Positions 19,455-27,729 of a DNA stretch of 64,000 nucleotides are shown piece after piece (the stretch's first letter is position 1; every line of letters begins with the position of its first letter). Below the pieces are notes generated by a model. That model searched no databases, was not told the DNA's origin, and saw only the letters and a list, made by a program, of their open reading frames with translations. Made by a program: the position numbers and the translations under genes. Where the stretch lies: positions 21,497-85,496 of the forward strand of contig JALEGE010000024.1 of NCBI GenBank assembly GCA_022760335.1. Direction: 5' to 3'. Origin of the DNA: Hyphomonadaceae bacterium (GTDB taxonomy: Bacteria; Pseudomonadota; Alphaproteobacteria; Caulobacterales; Hyphomonadaceae).

Positions 19455-20825
19455 ATGATGCTTCGACACTGCTTGCCGCATGGCACCGTCATGGCTGCAA
19501 TCTGGGGATTGGCGGCATGCGCCGCCAGTCCTGTATCAACGCAAGGAAACCTGGCTGCACCACCCGTGCAGGATGCAGCCATAAAGGCTGACGAAACCGC
19601 ACCGGAAGCGCCTGACCGGGCGGTTTCCGATGTGGTCTGGTCTGCACACGATGCGGCGATCACACTGGACAGCCATCTCGACACTCCGATGCTTCTGGAG
19701 TTGCCCGGTTTCGATATCACTGAGCGCCATGATCCCCTGCGCGATTACTCCCAAGTAGATCTGCCTCGCATGATAGAGGGCGGCCTGGATGGCGGCTTCT
19801 GGGTGATCTACACACCGCAAGGCCCGCTGAGCGAGACCGGCTATAAGGCCGCGCGCAATGCCGCGCTGATGCGAGCTGTCGCCATACAGCGTATGCTGGC
19901 AGCGTATCCGGAGCATTTCGAATTGGCGTTGAGCCCACAAGATGCCGAGCGCATTGAAGAGGCGGGCAAACGGATTGTCTTTCAGAGTATCGAGAACTCC
20001 TATCCCCTCGGCGAGGATCTCTCGCTTCTCGATACGTTTTATGCGCTTGGCGTTCGCATGCTGGGACCTGTGCATTTTGCCAACAATCAGTTCGCTGACA
20101 GCGCGACCGACATAAAAGGCGCAACCTGGGACGGCCTGTCTCCGCTTGGCGAGGAGCTTGTGCGAAAGGCCAACCGGATGGGAATCATTCTGGATGCCAG
20201 CCATGCGAGCGATGCGACGTTCGATGACATGATCGAGCTGTCTGGCGCACCGATCATATTGTCTCATTCAGGCGCCAAGGCGGTATTCGATCATCCGCGC
20301 AATATCGATGATGCGCGTCTCATACAGCTGGCGGAGGCTGGCGGCGTGATCCAGATGAATGCGCTCGGTGCCTATCTGAAGGCCCTGCAGCAGGAGCCTG
20401 CACGTCAGGAGGCCTATCGCGAGCTTTTTCAGTCCTTCGCCAATATCTCCTCCATGACGGAGGAAGAGTATACTGCTCTGTTGGAAAAACGCCGCGAGAT
20501 AGATGCCCGGTTTCCCGCCGATATGGCTGATTTCGAGGACTATATGGACCACTTCTTACATGTCCTGGACCTGATCGGACCGGAGCATGTCGGCGTGGGG
20601 GCTGACTGGGATGGCGGCGGTGGCGTCGTCGGTATGCGCGATATTGCGGCATTCCCGATGCTTACAGAGCGCCTTCTTTCAGAAGGCTACAGTAGTGATG
20701 AAATTGAGCTGATATGGGGCGGTAATTTGTTGCGTGTGCTTGGCGAGGTCCAGGCATATGCGGCTGAACTAGCCGTTGCCGAAGCGGCAGAAGATATCGA
20801 TTCGGAGGCTGGCGATGCTGATTGA
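19455..20825 (+). CDS. Membrane dipeptidase, peptidase family M19, exported
   Basis: 456 residues (start 19455, or 19458 where the spacing from GAGGA is better). The N-terminus is a signal with a possible lipobox (GLAACAAS), so a periplasmic lipoprotein is likely. Family M19 zinc sites are visible: SHLDTP, the bridging Glu in QSIENSYPLG, ILDASHAS, and ILSHSGAK, with the C-terminal VGVGADWDGGGG motif. M19 enzymes cleave dipeptides, including those with D-residues and Cys-Gly-like substrates. It lies 7 bp after the TonB receptor and overlaps the exporter gene by 11 bp. Confidence 0.9.
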   Translation: MMLRHCLPHGTVMAAIWGLAACAASPVSTQGNLAAPPVQDAAIKADETAPEAPDRAVSDVVWSAHDAAITLDSHLDTPMLLELPGFDITERHDPLRDYSQVDLPRMIEGGLDGGFWVIYTPQGPLSETGYKAARNAALMRAVAIQRMLAAYPEHFELALSPQDAERIEEAGKRIVFQSIENSYPLGEDLSLLDTFYALGVRMLGPVHFANNQFADSATDIKGATWDGLSPLGEELVRKANRMGIILDASHASDATFDDMIELSGAPIILSHSGAKAVFDHPRNIDDARLIQLAEAGGVIQMNALGAYLKALQQEPARQEAYRELFQSFANISSMTEEEYTALLEKRREIDARFPADMADFEDYMDHFLHVLDLIGPEHVGVGADWDGGGGVVGMRDIAAFPMLTERLLSEGYSSDEIELIWGGNLLRVLGEVQAYAAELAVAEAAEDIDSEAGDAD

Positions 20826-21729
20826 GATTTTGCCTTTCGTCCTGACCATGCTGGTCGCAGGCGCGTTGGCAGGTTTTGTCGCCGGTCTGTTCGGGATTGG
20901 CGGCGGTTTTGTCGTGGTGCCGACACTTGCTGCTGTATTTTCATTGCTGGCCGCCGACACTGATGCCGACGCGGTAGACAAGACCATGCACATGGCCATT
21001 GGCACCTCGCTGGCGACCATTATTTTCACCTCGATCAGATCGGTGCATTCGCACGCCAAGCGGGGCGCGGTCGATTTCGAGATCCTCAAGAGCTGGGCGC
21101 CCTATGTGGTGATCGGTGTGGCCATCGGTATGGCGTTGGCCCGTTTCATGGACGGGCGCGGGCTGAGCCTGCTCTTCGGCATTGGCGTTTTTGTCATGGC
21201 CTGGCATTTCCTGTTTCCGGTCCTCTCGCGCAGGGCACCGTTGACACCGACCATGCCAACCGGTGTGCTTCGGGGCGGGCTGGGCAGTTTCCTGGGCGGC
21301 TTTTGCGCCTTGCTCGGGATTGGCGGTGGAACGCCAGCCGTCCTGATCATGACACTCAGTGGCCAGCCCATTCACCGCGCCATCGCGACAGCGGCCGGTT
21401 TCGGGACCTTGATCGCCATTCCCGGCGCGATCGGCTCGGTCCTGATCGGACTTGGCGAGGAGGGATTGCCTTATGGCTCGGTCGGCTATGTGAACCTGAT
21501 CGCGCTGGCAGGCATTGCCGGCATGAGTGTGCTAACGGCCCCGCTCGGTGTTGCCGTGGCCCACAGTCTGGACCCCGGCCGTCTGCGCCGTGTGTTCGGC
21601 ATTTATTTGCTCGTCACATCCAGTCTCATGCTCTTCAATGCATTCGCACCTGAACGAAACAACGACTCGCCTGCGCTCCCGCACGCAACAGCAATCCAAT
21701 CGCAAGGAGGAATTGAAAGTGGCATATGA
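20815..21729 (+). CDS. TSUP-family (TauE/SafE-like) membrane exporter
   Basis: The track start 20776 lies inside the dipeptidase gene. ATG 20815 with GGAGG at 20803-20807 is the sensible start and gives 304 residues. It has about eight membrane helices and the two family repeats, each with the GIGGG motif (LFGIGGGFVVVPTL and LLGIGGGTPAVLI). TSUP proteins move sulfite, sulfoacetate or other small organosulfur or organic anions. In this operon it could export a product of amino-acid breakdown. It overlaps both neighbours by 11 bp. Confidence 0.88.
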   Translation: MLIEILPFVLTMLVAGALAGFVAGLFGIGGGFVVVPTLAAVFSLLAADTDADAVDKTMHMAIGTSLATIIFTSIRSVHSHAKRGAVDFEILKSWAPYVVIGVAIGMALARFMDGRGLSLLFGIGVFVMAWHFLFPVLSRRAPLTPTMPTGVLRGGLGSFLGGFCALLGIGGGTPAVLIMTLSGQPIHRAIATAAGFGTLIAIPGAIGSVLIGLGEEGLPYGSVGYVNLIALAGIAGMSVLTAPLGVAVAHSLDPGRLRRVFGIYLLVTSSLMLFNAFAPERNNDSPALPHATAIQSQGGIESGI

Positions 21730-22876
21730 CATTTCCAGACGCAGGCTCTTCGGGACCGGGCTTGCAGGTCTCGGGCTCGCCGGCTGTGCATCGACCGGCG
21801 CGACTTCACTTTCCACGGCAACAGAGGCCGCCTTTCCGCCTGGCGCGGCAGAGCCGGACATATTCGGCCCGCCCGCAGGTCTCGCCATGCTGGCGCGCAA
21901 CGAAAATCCGTATGGTCCGGCACCTTCGGCTCTGAGCATGCTCAGCAAGGCGGCGGAAAAGGGGGCCTATTATACCTCCTTTGAAGCCATGGAGACCTTG
22001 GCGTCGCTGATCGCTGAGCGCCATGGGCTGGAGCCCGAGCAGATTGTGGTTACGACGGGGTCCGGAGAGGCGCTGAGCGCACTGGCGCTGATGTATGGGC
22101 CGAACGGACCGATTGTGGCCCCACGGCTGTTCTGGGACACGACCGCACTTTACGCCGCCAATCTGGGCCTTGCCAACATCCAGCGCGTCGCACTGACGCC
22201 AGATATGGGGATCGACCTGCCTGCTATCGAGGCCGCTGTCACGGCTGAAACCGGGATGGTGCAATTGTGCAATCCCAACAATCCGACAGCGCTCGTTCTG
22301 CCCGGAGAGACCATCCGTCCCGCCGTGGCGCGGATGTCGGAAAAGACAACCGTCGTGGTCGACGAGGCTTATATCGAACTGGCCGACGATCCGGCCGGAA
22401 CCACTTGCATTCCATTGGTGAAGGAAGGCAAGGACGTCATTATCACCCGCACCTTCTCGAAGATCTACGGCATGGCCGGCATTCGCGTTGGCTATACAAT
22501 CTCATCGGCCGAGACAGCTGAGAAGATCCGCGCGACGGCCATGTCCTGGACCCCATCGACCTCCTTTGCCGCAGCGATAGGCTGCTATGACGACGAGGCA
22601 TTCCTGCACATGTCGCGGCGCAAGATTGTCGAGGCAAGAGAGATGGTGACAACAACCCTGGATACGCTTGGGCTGACCTATCTGCCCTCGCAGACAAACT
22701 TCGTGTATTTCCAGAGCGGCAAACCCGCCAATGATGTGCAGGCGGCCCTGCTCGAAAAGCAAATCGCCATCCGCGGACAATATATGGATTACACGTCCTG
22801 GAGCCGCGTCTCCATGGGCAAACTGGAGGATGTTGAACGATTCTGCCGCGCCTTGCCCGCGGTGATCGGTGCATAG
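21719..22876 (+). CDS. Tat-exported lipoprotein aminotransferase, histidinol-phosphate aminotransferase-like
   Basis: The GTG at 21719, 5 nt after an AAGGAGGAATTG-type Shine-Dalgarno sequence, gives 385 residues. The N-terminus has a twin-arginine motif (SRRRLFGTG) and a lipobox (LAGCAS), so the folded PLP enzyme should be exported by Tat and lipid-anchored. The fold-type I aminotransferase features are present: ARNENPYG, CNPNNPTA, VVDEAYIEL, and the PLP lysine in RTFSKIYGMAGIRVGY. HisC itself is cytoplasmic, so this copy is likely to act on an amino acid released by the periplasmic M19 dipeptidase, not in histidine synthesis. Confidence 0.88.
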   Translation: MAYDISRRRLFGTGLAGLGLAGCASTGATSLSTATEAAFPPGAAEPDIFGPPAGLAMLARNENPYGPAPSALSMLSKAAEKGAYYTSFEAMETLASLIAERHGLEPEQIVVTTGSGEALSALALMYGPNGPIVAPRLFWDTTALYAANLGLANIQRVALTPDMGIDLPAIEAAVTAETGMVQLCNPNNPTALVLPGETIRPAVARMSEKTTVVVDEAYIELADDPAGTTCIPLVKEGKDVIITRTFSKIYGMAGIRVGYTISSAETAEKIRATAMSWTPSTSFAAAIGCYDDEAFLHMSRRKIVEAREMVTTTLDTLGLTYLPSQTNFVYFQSGKPANDVQAALLEKQIAIRGQYMDYTSWSRVSMGKLEDVERFCRALPAVIGA

Positions 22877-23391
22877 ATCGGCTGCCCCGGCATCCGGAAG
22901 ACAGCTCCGGATGCCGGTGGAAGTTGAATATCGACCCCGCCTCTAGCAGCAAATATTGCCAAACTCGTCAGGCGGCGAGGTGCCCGCGACACTCTGTGAG
23001 GGCGGCGCTTGTAGTGACTTGAACCTGGTGCGCAGCGCTCGATGCATCTCCAATGATTGAAAAGATCGCGGGAGAGGCATGGGGCGCGCTTTCCTGTTTG
23101 TCTCCGTATCGCTTCGCTCAGATGAGACGCGCTCATGGCTGTAGAGCTGCTGCAGCCCTGAGCGCGATCCATGTGAGGGCGAAGCCCGATACGGGATCAA
23201 AACAAAGACTCAGCCCTGAGCGCGATCCATCGCGAAGGGCGCCAGGTCGAAGTGGGGATCCAACAAGGAAAACCGGCCCTCGTCCTTCGACTTCGCTCAG
23301 GATGAGGGCTGTGATGTAGCAAGCTAAACACAACCGGCTCCAGCTGAGCCGTGCCGCCATGTTCGGCCAAGCCAAATCCCAGAAATGGAAA
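22877..23391. repeat. Non-coding spacer rich in short direct and inverted repeats
   Basis: No gene is supported here. A 20-nt sequence (CAGCCCTGAGCGCGATCCAT) occurs twice, at 23153-23172 and 23211-23230. At 23276-23309 an imperfect palindrome GCCCTCgTCCT...AGGAtGAGGGC flanks TTCGACTTCGCTC. This last unit is of the REP/BIME type that recurs between genes in many proteobacteria. Confidence 0.6.
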
Positions 23392-23425
23392 CAGGGGAAC
23401 AGCTAAGGCCGTTCCCCTGTTTTTT
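23392..23425 (+). terminator. Rho-independent terminator
   Basis: A perfect 9-bp stem CAGGGGAAC / GTTCCCCTG with a 10-nt loop is followed by six T residues on the plus strand. It lies 500 bp beyond the aminotransferase stop and 50 bp before the 3' end of the minus-strand TonB receptor, so it ends plus-strand read-through or an unrecognised small RNA. Confidence 0.85.
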
Positions 23426-23475
23426 AGTACTATGGCAGAGAATCTTGCGCTACTTTTAGCAGCACATGCCACACT

Positions 23476-26136
23476 TTAGAATTCGGCGCTGACGCGGGCA
23501 TAGTAGAAGCCACCCTGCCAATCGACGATCAGCCCCGATTCATAGACCCGGCCACAGCAGGCATCGCCGATCGATTTGTCGGCCTCATCGGGATATTCGT
23601 CAAAGACGTTACGCGCTCCCAGAGACAGCTTGACCAGGTCCGTCGCCTGCCAGCTACCTTCAAGGTCGATCATTACGACCGGATCGTACTCCTGGATGTT
23701 GCCATCCGCACCGCCGCTGTCGGAATTCTCGTGGCTGCCATAATAATTGGCGCGCCCGAGAACGGTGAATGATCCGAACTCATGTGTCGCCGTGATTGCG
23801 CTACGCCACTTCGGATCATAATTCTCGAAATCATAGCGGCTTTCGGCATTGAAGAGATCCGTCACATCGCCGTCGAACTCGGTTTGGTTATAGTTCAGCG
23901 ACCCGACGAAGCTGGTGTTCGAGCCGTCATAGAATGAGGTCGAGTAGGTTCCCACAACATCAACACCTTGCGTTGTCGTGTCGAAGGCATTGGTGAAGTA
24001 GAATACACCGCCGATCGATTCCGCGCCGACAACACCGGCATCGACCAAAGCGACATAGTTGTCATACGCCACTCCAGTGGTTGGATCAGAGGAGACGTCC
24101 TGGGTCGAGATGGCGTTCACACGGTCTTCGAGGTCGATCTGGTAGGCGTCCACCGTCAACGTGAAGGCATCCCAGTTGGTCGTTAAGCCAAGTGTGTAGT
24201 TGGTCGACTTTTCAGGCTCCAGCGGCGTCGCACCGAGGGCCTGGGCAACCGGGCCGCCGGCCGGGAAGAGGCCGGTCGCGACCGGGAAGCCGTTCGGCAG
24301 GCGGGTCGAGACATTGGTCGTACCCTGCTGTCCGGGCGTCGGAGCCCGGAACCCGGTACCAACTGACCCGCGAACCGCGAAGTTCGGCGTGAACTCATAC
24401 CGGCCAGCGACCTTCCAGACCACTTCGGAATCGAAGTCCGAATAATCCTCAAACCGCACCGCGCCCTGCAGGAAGAGGGCATCCGTCACATCCGCGCTGA
24501 CATCGATATAGGCGGCATAGGAATCACGGGTGTATTCGCCCGAAAATTCCGGCGAGTAACCCGGGAAACCATTCGAGCCGACCCCGACCACCCGGTAAAC
24601 CGGCTCAAGCCCGGGGATGCCGTCGTCTTCAATGCCATCTCCGTCCGAATCGTTCTCGGTGTAGTTGGCACAGTCCAGGTCAGCGATCCCGGCACCGGCA
24701 GCTGTCGGCAAGTAGGTATCGGTACAGAAATCCCAGGGATCCACACCGGCATAAGGGCCTGCCGCATAGGAGGCCATATCCCCACCAACCAGTTCGTAGG
24801 ATTCATCCATATAACTGAGACCGAACGCGAAAAGCAGCGGGCTGGAAAACCCTACTTCAAAGGACTGGCCGAAATCCGCCTGGAACTGGAGTTCCTCGTT
24901 GATCAGATCGCCGGGATTGAAGCTCGTTGGCGACATGTTGCCGAGAGACGGGTTTACCGTATTCTTCAGCGTGTAGGAGATCTCATTCGAGCCGAAGCGG
25001 CCGGATAAATCCCAGGTGAAGCCACCTTCGGTCTCCCCCTTGATCCCGCCAAGCAGGGAGTAGTCCGTCACCTCACCGAAAAAGCGCGGCGTGAAACCGC
25101 CTGGAAAGAAGAATAGCGGCGACCATAGCGAACCATCCTCGAGGCGGAGATTCTCAATCGTGCCATTTCCGGGAAAACGGTAGAAGAAGCTGCCATCGGC
25201 TTCCGATGTCGAATAGTTTCCGAAGCTGTAGAGTTCAGCAAAGCCCAGATCATAGCCGGCATTGTAGAACAGCCGGAAGCCGCTGGATTCCGGCTGCCCC
25301 CAAGGCTGGACGACGTCGCCGAAACCGATATTCGCGTCCGGCAGGCCGGCCGTATAGGTGTCGATGTCATAGCCGGCCACCATGGTGTTGATCGGACCTG
25401 GAAAGGCCGGGTTATTCGGATCGGTACAGGCCCAGAGTTCGCAATAGGGCTCTGACCGGCTCGTCGCCTCGGCATCGGAGTATTCGGCCGAAATACTGAG
25501 GAAGCCGTCCTCACCAATTGGCAGGCCGATATTGCCGGCCACGATGTACTCCGTGCCGTCGCCTTCATAGTACTGGCCAGTTTGAGCCGTTAGCGTAACG
25601 CCTTCGGCATTGTCCTTCAGGATGAAATTGATGACACCGGCAATGGCGTCGGAGCCATACTGAGCAGCTGCACCATCGCGCAGAACTTCAACGGATTTGA
25701 GCGCCGTGGACGGGATGGTCGCAAGGTCAGGACCCTGCGTGCCGGATCCGCCAATCGACACCAGAGCCGCACGATGGCGCCGCTTGGAGTTGACAAGCAC
25801 AAGAGTCTTGTCGGTCGGCAGGCCGCGCAGCGAGGCTGGACGGATGAAGGTACCGCCATCCGATATAGGCTGGCGGGCCAGCGTATAGGACGGCACGAGC
25901 GTCTTCAGGACATCATTGGTATCGATGAATGAAACAGCATCAATCGCCTCTTCGTTGAAGACGTCGATTGGTACCGGACTATCAGAGACTGTGCGCGGCT
26001 GACCGCGACCGCCGGTGACGACAATGGTCTCCTGTACGGATTCTTCATCCGCAGGAGCCTGTTGTGCGTGTACCGGACTGGCAAAGGCAGCTGCGGCGAT
26101 ACCGCAGAGCAGGATACACTTGAATGAACTTCGCAT
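23476..26136 (-). CDS. Large TonB-dependent receptor
   Basis: 886 residues with a signal peptide (MRSSFKCILLCGIAAAAFASPVHAQ, quoted in part: ASPVHAQ cleavage region). The TonB box and plug begin QETIVVTGGRGQPRTV, the plug contains LRGLPTDKTLVLVNSKRRHR and VEVLRDGAAAQYGSDAIAGV, and the barrel ends in Phe (YYARVSAEF). This subtype, with the KRRHR-type plug segment, is common in sphingomonads and Caulobacter relatives. The ligand is unknown. It is monocistronic, with its promoter presumably in 26137-26300. Confidence 0.9.
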   Translation of the reverse strand: MRSSFKCILLCGIAAAAFASPVHAQQAPADEESVQETIVVTGGRGQPRTVSDSPVPIDVFNEEAIDAVSFIDTNDVLKTLVPSYTLARQPISDGGTFIRPASLRGLPTDKTLVLVNSKRRHRAALVSIGGSGTQGPDLATIPSTALKSVEVLRDGAAAQYGSDAIAGVINFILKDNAEGVTLTAQTGQYYEGDGTEYIVAGNIGLPIGEDGFLSISAEYSDAEATSRSEPYCELWACTDPNNPAFPGPINTMVAGYDIDTYTAGLPDANIGFGDVVQPWGQPESSGFRLFYNAGYDLGFAELYSFGNYSTSEADGSFFYRFPGNGTIENLRLEDGSLWSPLFFFPGGFTPRFFGEVTDYSLLGGIKGETEGGFTWDLSGRFGSNEISYTLKNTVNPSLGNMSPTSFNPGDLINEELQFQADFGQSFEVGFSSPLLFAFGLSYMDESYELVGGDMASYAAGPYAGVDPWDFCTDTYLPTAAGAGIADLDCANYTENDSDGDGIEDDGIPGLEPVYRVVGVGSNGFPGYSPEFSGEYTRDSYAAYIDVSADVTDALFLQGAVRFEDYSDFDSEVVWKVAGRYEFTPNFAVRGSVGTGFRAPTPGQQGTTNVSTRLPNGFPVATGLFPAGGPVAQALGATPLEPEKSTNYTLGLTTNWDAFTLTVDAYQIDLEDRVNAISTQDVSSDPTTGVAYDNYVALVDAGVVGAESIGGVFYFTNAFDTTTQGVDVVGTYSTSFYDGSNTSFVGSLNYNQTEFDGDVTDLFNAESRYDFENYDPKWRSAITATHEFGSFTVLGRANYYGSHENSDSGGADGNIQEYDPVVMIDLEGSWQATDLVKLSLGARNVFDEYPDEADKSIGDACCGRVYESGLIVDWQGGFYYARVSAEF

Positions 26137-26486
26137 TGAATTTCCCCGGATTTTGCAGGATTCCGACTGTGGGAAGCGTCATAAGTTCAGCCGCAATGCA
26201 GCCCTGAGCAGGCTGTCATTGTGGCGACATACGAGCCGTACAGTCGTTGATTGAACAAGATTTGATCTCAAACCGGCACGCTTAGCGTTTAAGCGTCCTG
26301 TGGCCCCTCAATGAGCCCGGTTTATGGTTCGCCGTTGAACGCTGCCAATCGAGACGAATGTAACGCATGCGTAAATAAGGCGGCTGTTACAGATGAACTG
26401 CTTTTACTGCTTCAGCCTAAGTTTTGTGCGTCGCAACATAATGCAGGGTCAGAATTCTCGCAGTCGCGAATGCCGACAAGCATGTC
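26137..26486. other. Intergenic region with no gene seen
   Basis: 350 bp between two minus-strand genes. It must hold the promoter and leader of the TonB receptor. No convincing ORF, terminator or palindrome was found by eye. Confidence 0.4.
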
Positions 26487-27134
26487 TCAGTTCTGATCCC
26501 GATATGATCTGGCAGTTCCGGCGAGGCCAATGACCGTCTTGGCAATGTCGAGCACGGTTCGCCCCTGCGTCATGGCCAGCCGTCGCATAGTCTCATAGGC
26601 ATCTGCTTCCCTCAGACCTTGCTGTTCCATGAGCAAGCCCTTTGCACGTTCTATGGTCTTGCGCGCGGACAGTGCATTTTTCGACTCGATGACTTCCTTC
26701 TGCAGGGCGGACAAGATCCGGTACCGCTCAAGCGCTGCCTCACAGATCAATGCAATTCTGTCGGGAGCCAGGCCGGCAACGACAAAGGCGCTGGCACCTT
26801 TACGTACATACTGGCCGACCGCAGTGGAGGATGCACTGTCGACGAAGATCACGACAGGCAGTGTCAGTGCATTGACAATGGTTTCGAAAGCCCTGGCAAA
26901 ATCGTCAGCAGGTCTGTCAGCACCGAGAATGACAAGGTCTGCGGCACTTTTTTGCGCCTGGTTGATGATGATACCGGGTTCCAGTCGATCGATGACAAAA
27001 ACCGCGCGTACGGCATCAAGTCCCGATACAAGAACCTGCCGGCGTACTTCTGTGGGATCGGCCACAAGCACGGTCTTGTCCGACAAGGCTCGTTGATCGA
27101 GCGGGATTTCCGGAGGTGTGTGCATCGGTTGCAA
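26487..27134 (-). CDS. ANTAR-domain response regulator (AmiR/NasT type)
   Basis: 215 residues (ATG 27125 is an alternative start). The N-terminal 125 residues form a receiver-like fold (KTVLVADPTEVRRQVLV) in which the usual phospho-acceptor region reads DLVILGADRP, so the canonical Asp is lost or shifted. The C-terminal ANTAR RNA-binding domain has the diagnostic ALSARKTIERAKGLLMEQ followed by AYETMRRLAM. ANTAR proteins bind paired hexaloop hairpins in leader RNAs and cause antitermination. No kinase gene adjoins it. Its target RNA is not seen in this window. Confidence 0.88.
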   Translation of the reverse strand: MQPMHTPPEIPLDQRALSDKTVLVADPTEVRRQVLVSGLDAVRAVFVIDRLEPGIIINQAQKSAADLVILGADRPADDFARAFETIVNALTLPVVIFVDSASSTAVGQYVRKGASAFVVAGLAPDRIALICEAALERYRILSALQKEVIESKNALSARKTIERAKGLLMEQQGLREADAYETMRRLAMTQGRTVLDIAKTVIGLAGTARSYRDQN

Positions 27135-27324
27135 GTCTTGTTGAGGTCACTCAAGAAATCGTCACCGCTTCATATTGGAAAGCCCTTTTCGCACCACGAT
27201 GATTGGGAAATTGAACATTGACAATTTTATGTTCACTGTTGCCAGTACAACAGTCAGCGGTATTTTCATGTGCCAACGATACAGGACGTATAAGGATCGT
27301 TTCAAAGAGGGCAGAAGAACATGC

Positions 27325-27536
27325 TCCGTCGCTCATGTCTCGCTGGAAAACGCAGAGGCCTATGCGATCTGGGTCGGCGCAGCCTGCCCGACCCCGAAGC
27401 GGAGTATGAATATGCCGCGCGCGCTGGACGTGTCGGCGCTGACTATGCCCGGGGTGATGGTCTGACGCCCGGCGGCCAGCACAGAGCCAATACCTGGCAC
27501 GGCGTTTTCGCCTTCGTGGTCTATGGCGCGCGTTGA
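27325..27536 (+). pseudogene. Frameshifted fragment of a formylglycine-generating enzyme-like (SUMF1) gene
   Basis: In one frame, 27325-27390 reads VAHVSLENAEAYAIWVGA. The match continues in another frame as LPDPEAEYEYAARAG, then GDGLTPGGQHRANTWHG. Together these follow the order of the FGE/SUMF1 core (PVVHVSW-DA-AYAAW-G-RLPTEAEWEYAARGG...). A one-frame shift at about 27385 and loss of both ends make it a remnant. No sulfatase gene adjoins it. Confidence 0.75.
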
Positions 27537-27548
27537 AGGGCGCCTCTC

Positions 27549-27561
27549 CTGACAGCGCCTT
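27549..27561 (+). repeat. 13-nt direct repeat, left copy flanking the CRISPR-Cas locus
   Basis: CTGACAGCGCCTT is found here and at 37551-37563, bracketing the whole CRISPR-Cas locus. It could be an island boundary, but 13-nt repeats also occur by chance in 64 kb. Confidence 0.3.
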
Positions 27562-27729
27562 CGATTTTGAACTTCACCCACCTGCTTGTAGTGCGCCCCA
27601 GAACTGGTCGTTGTTGCTATGGAATTGATAAGGTCTCACCTTTGGTGTTTGCTCTGCAAGAATTCCTTCAGCAACGGAATTCCGGTTGGCTTGAGTCACC
27701 GCTGATCCATCACGCCCCGGGGATTATCC

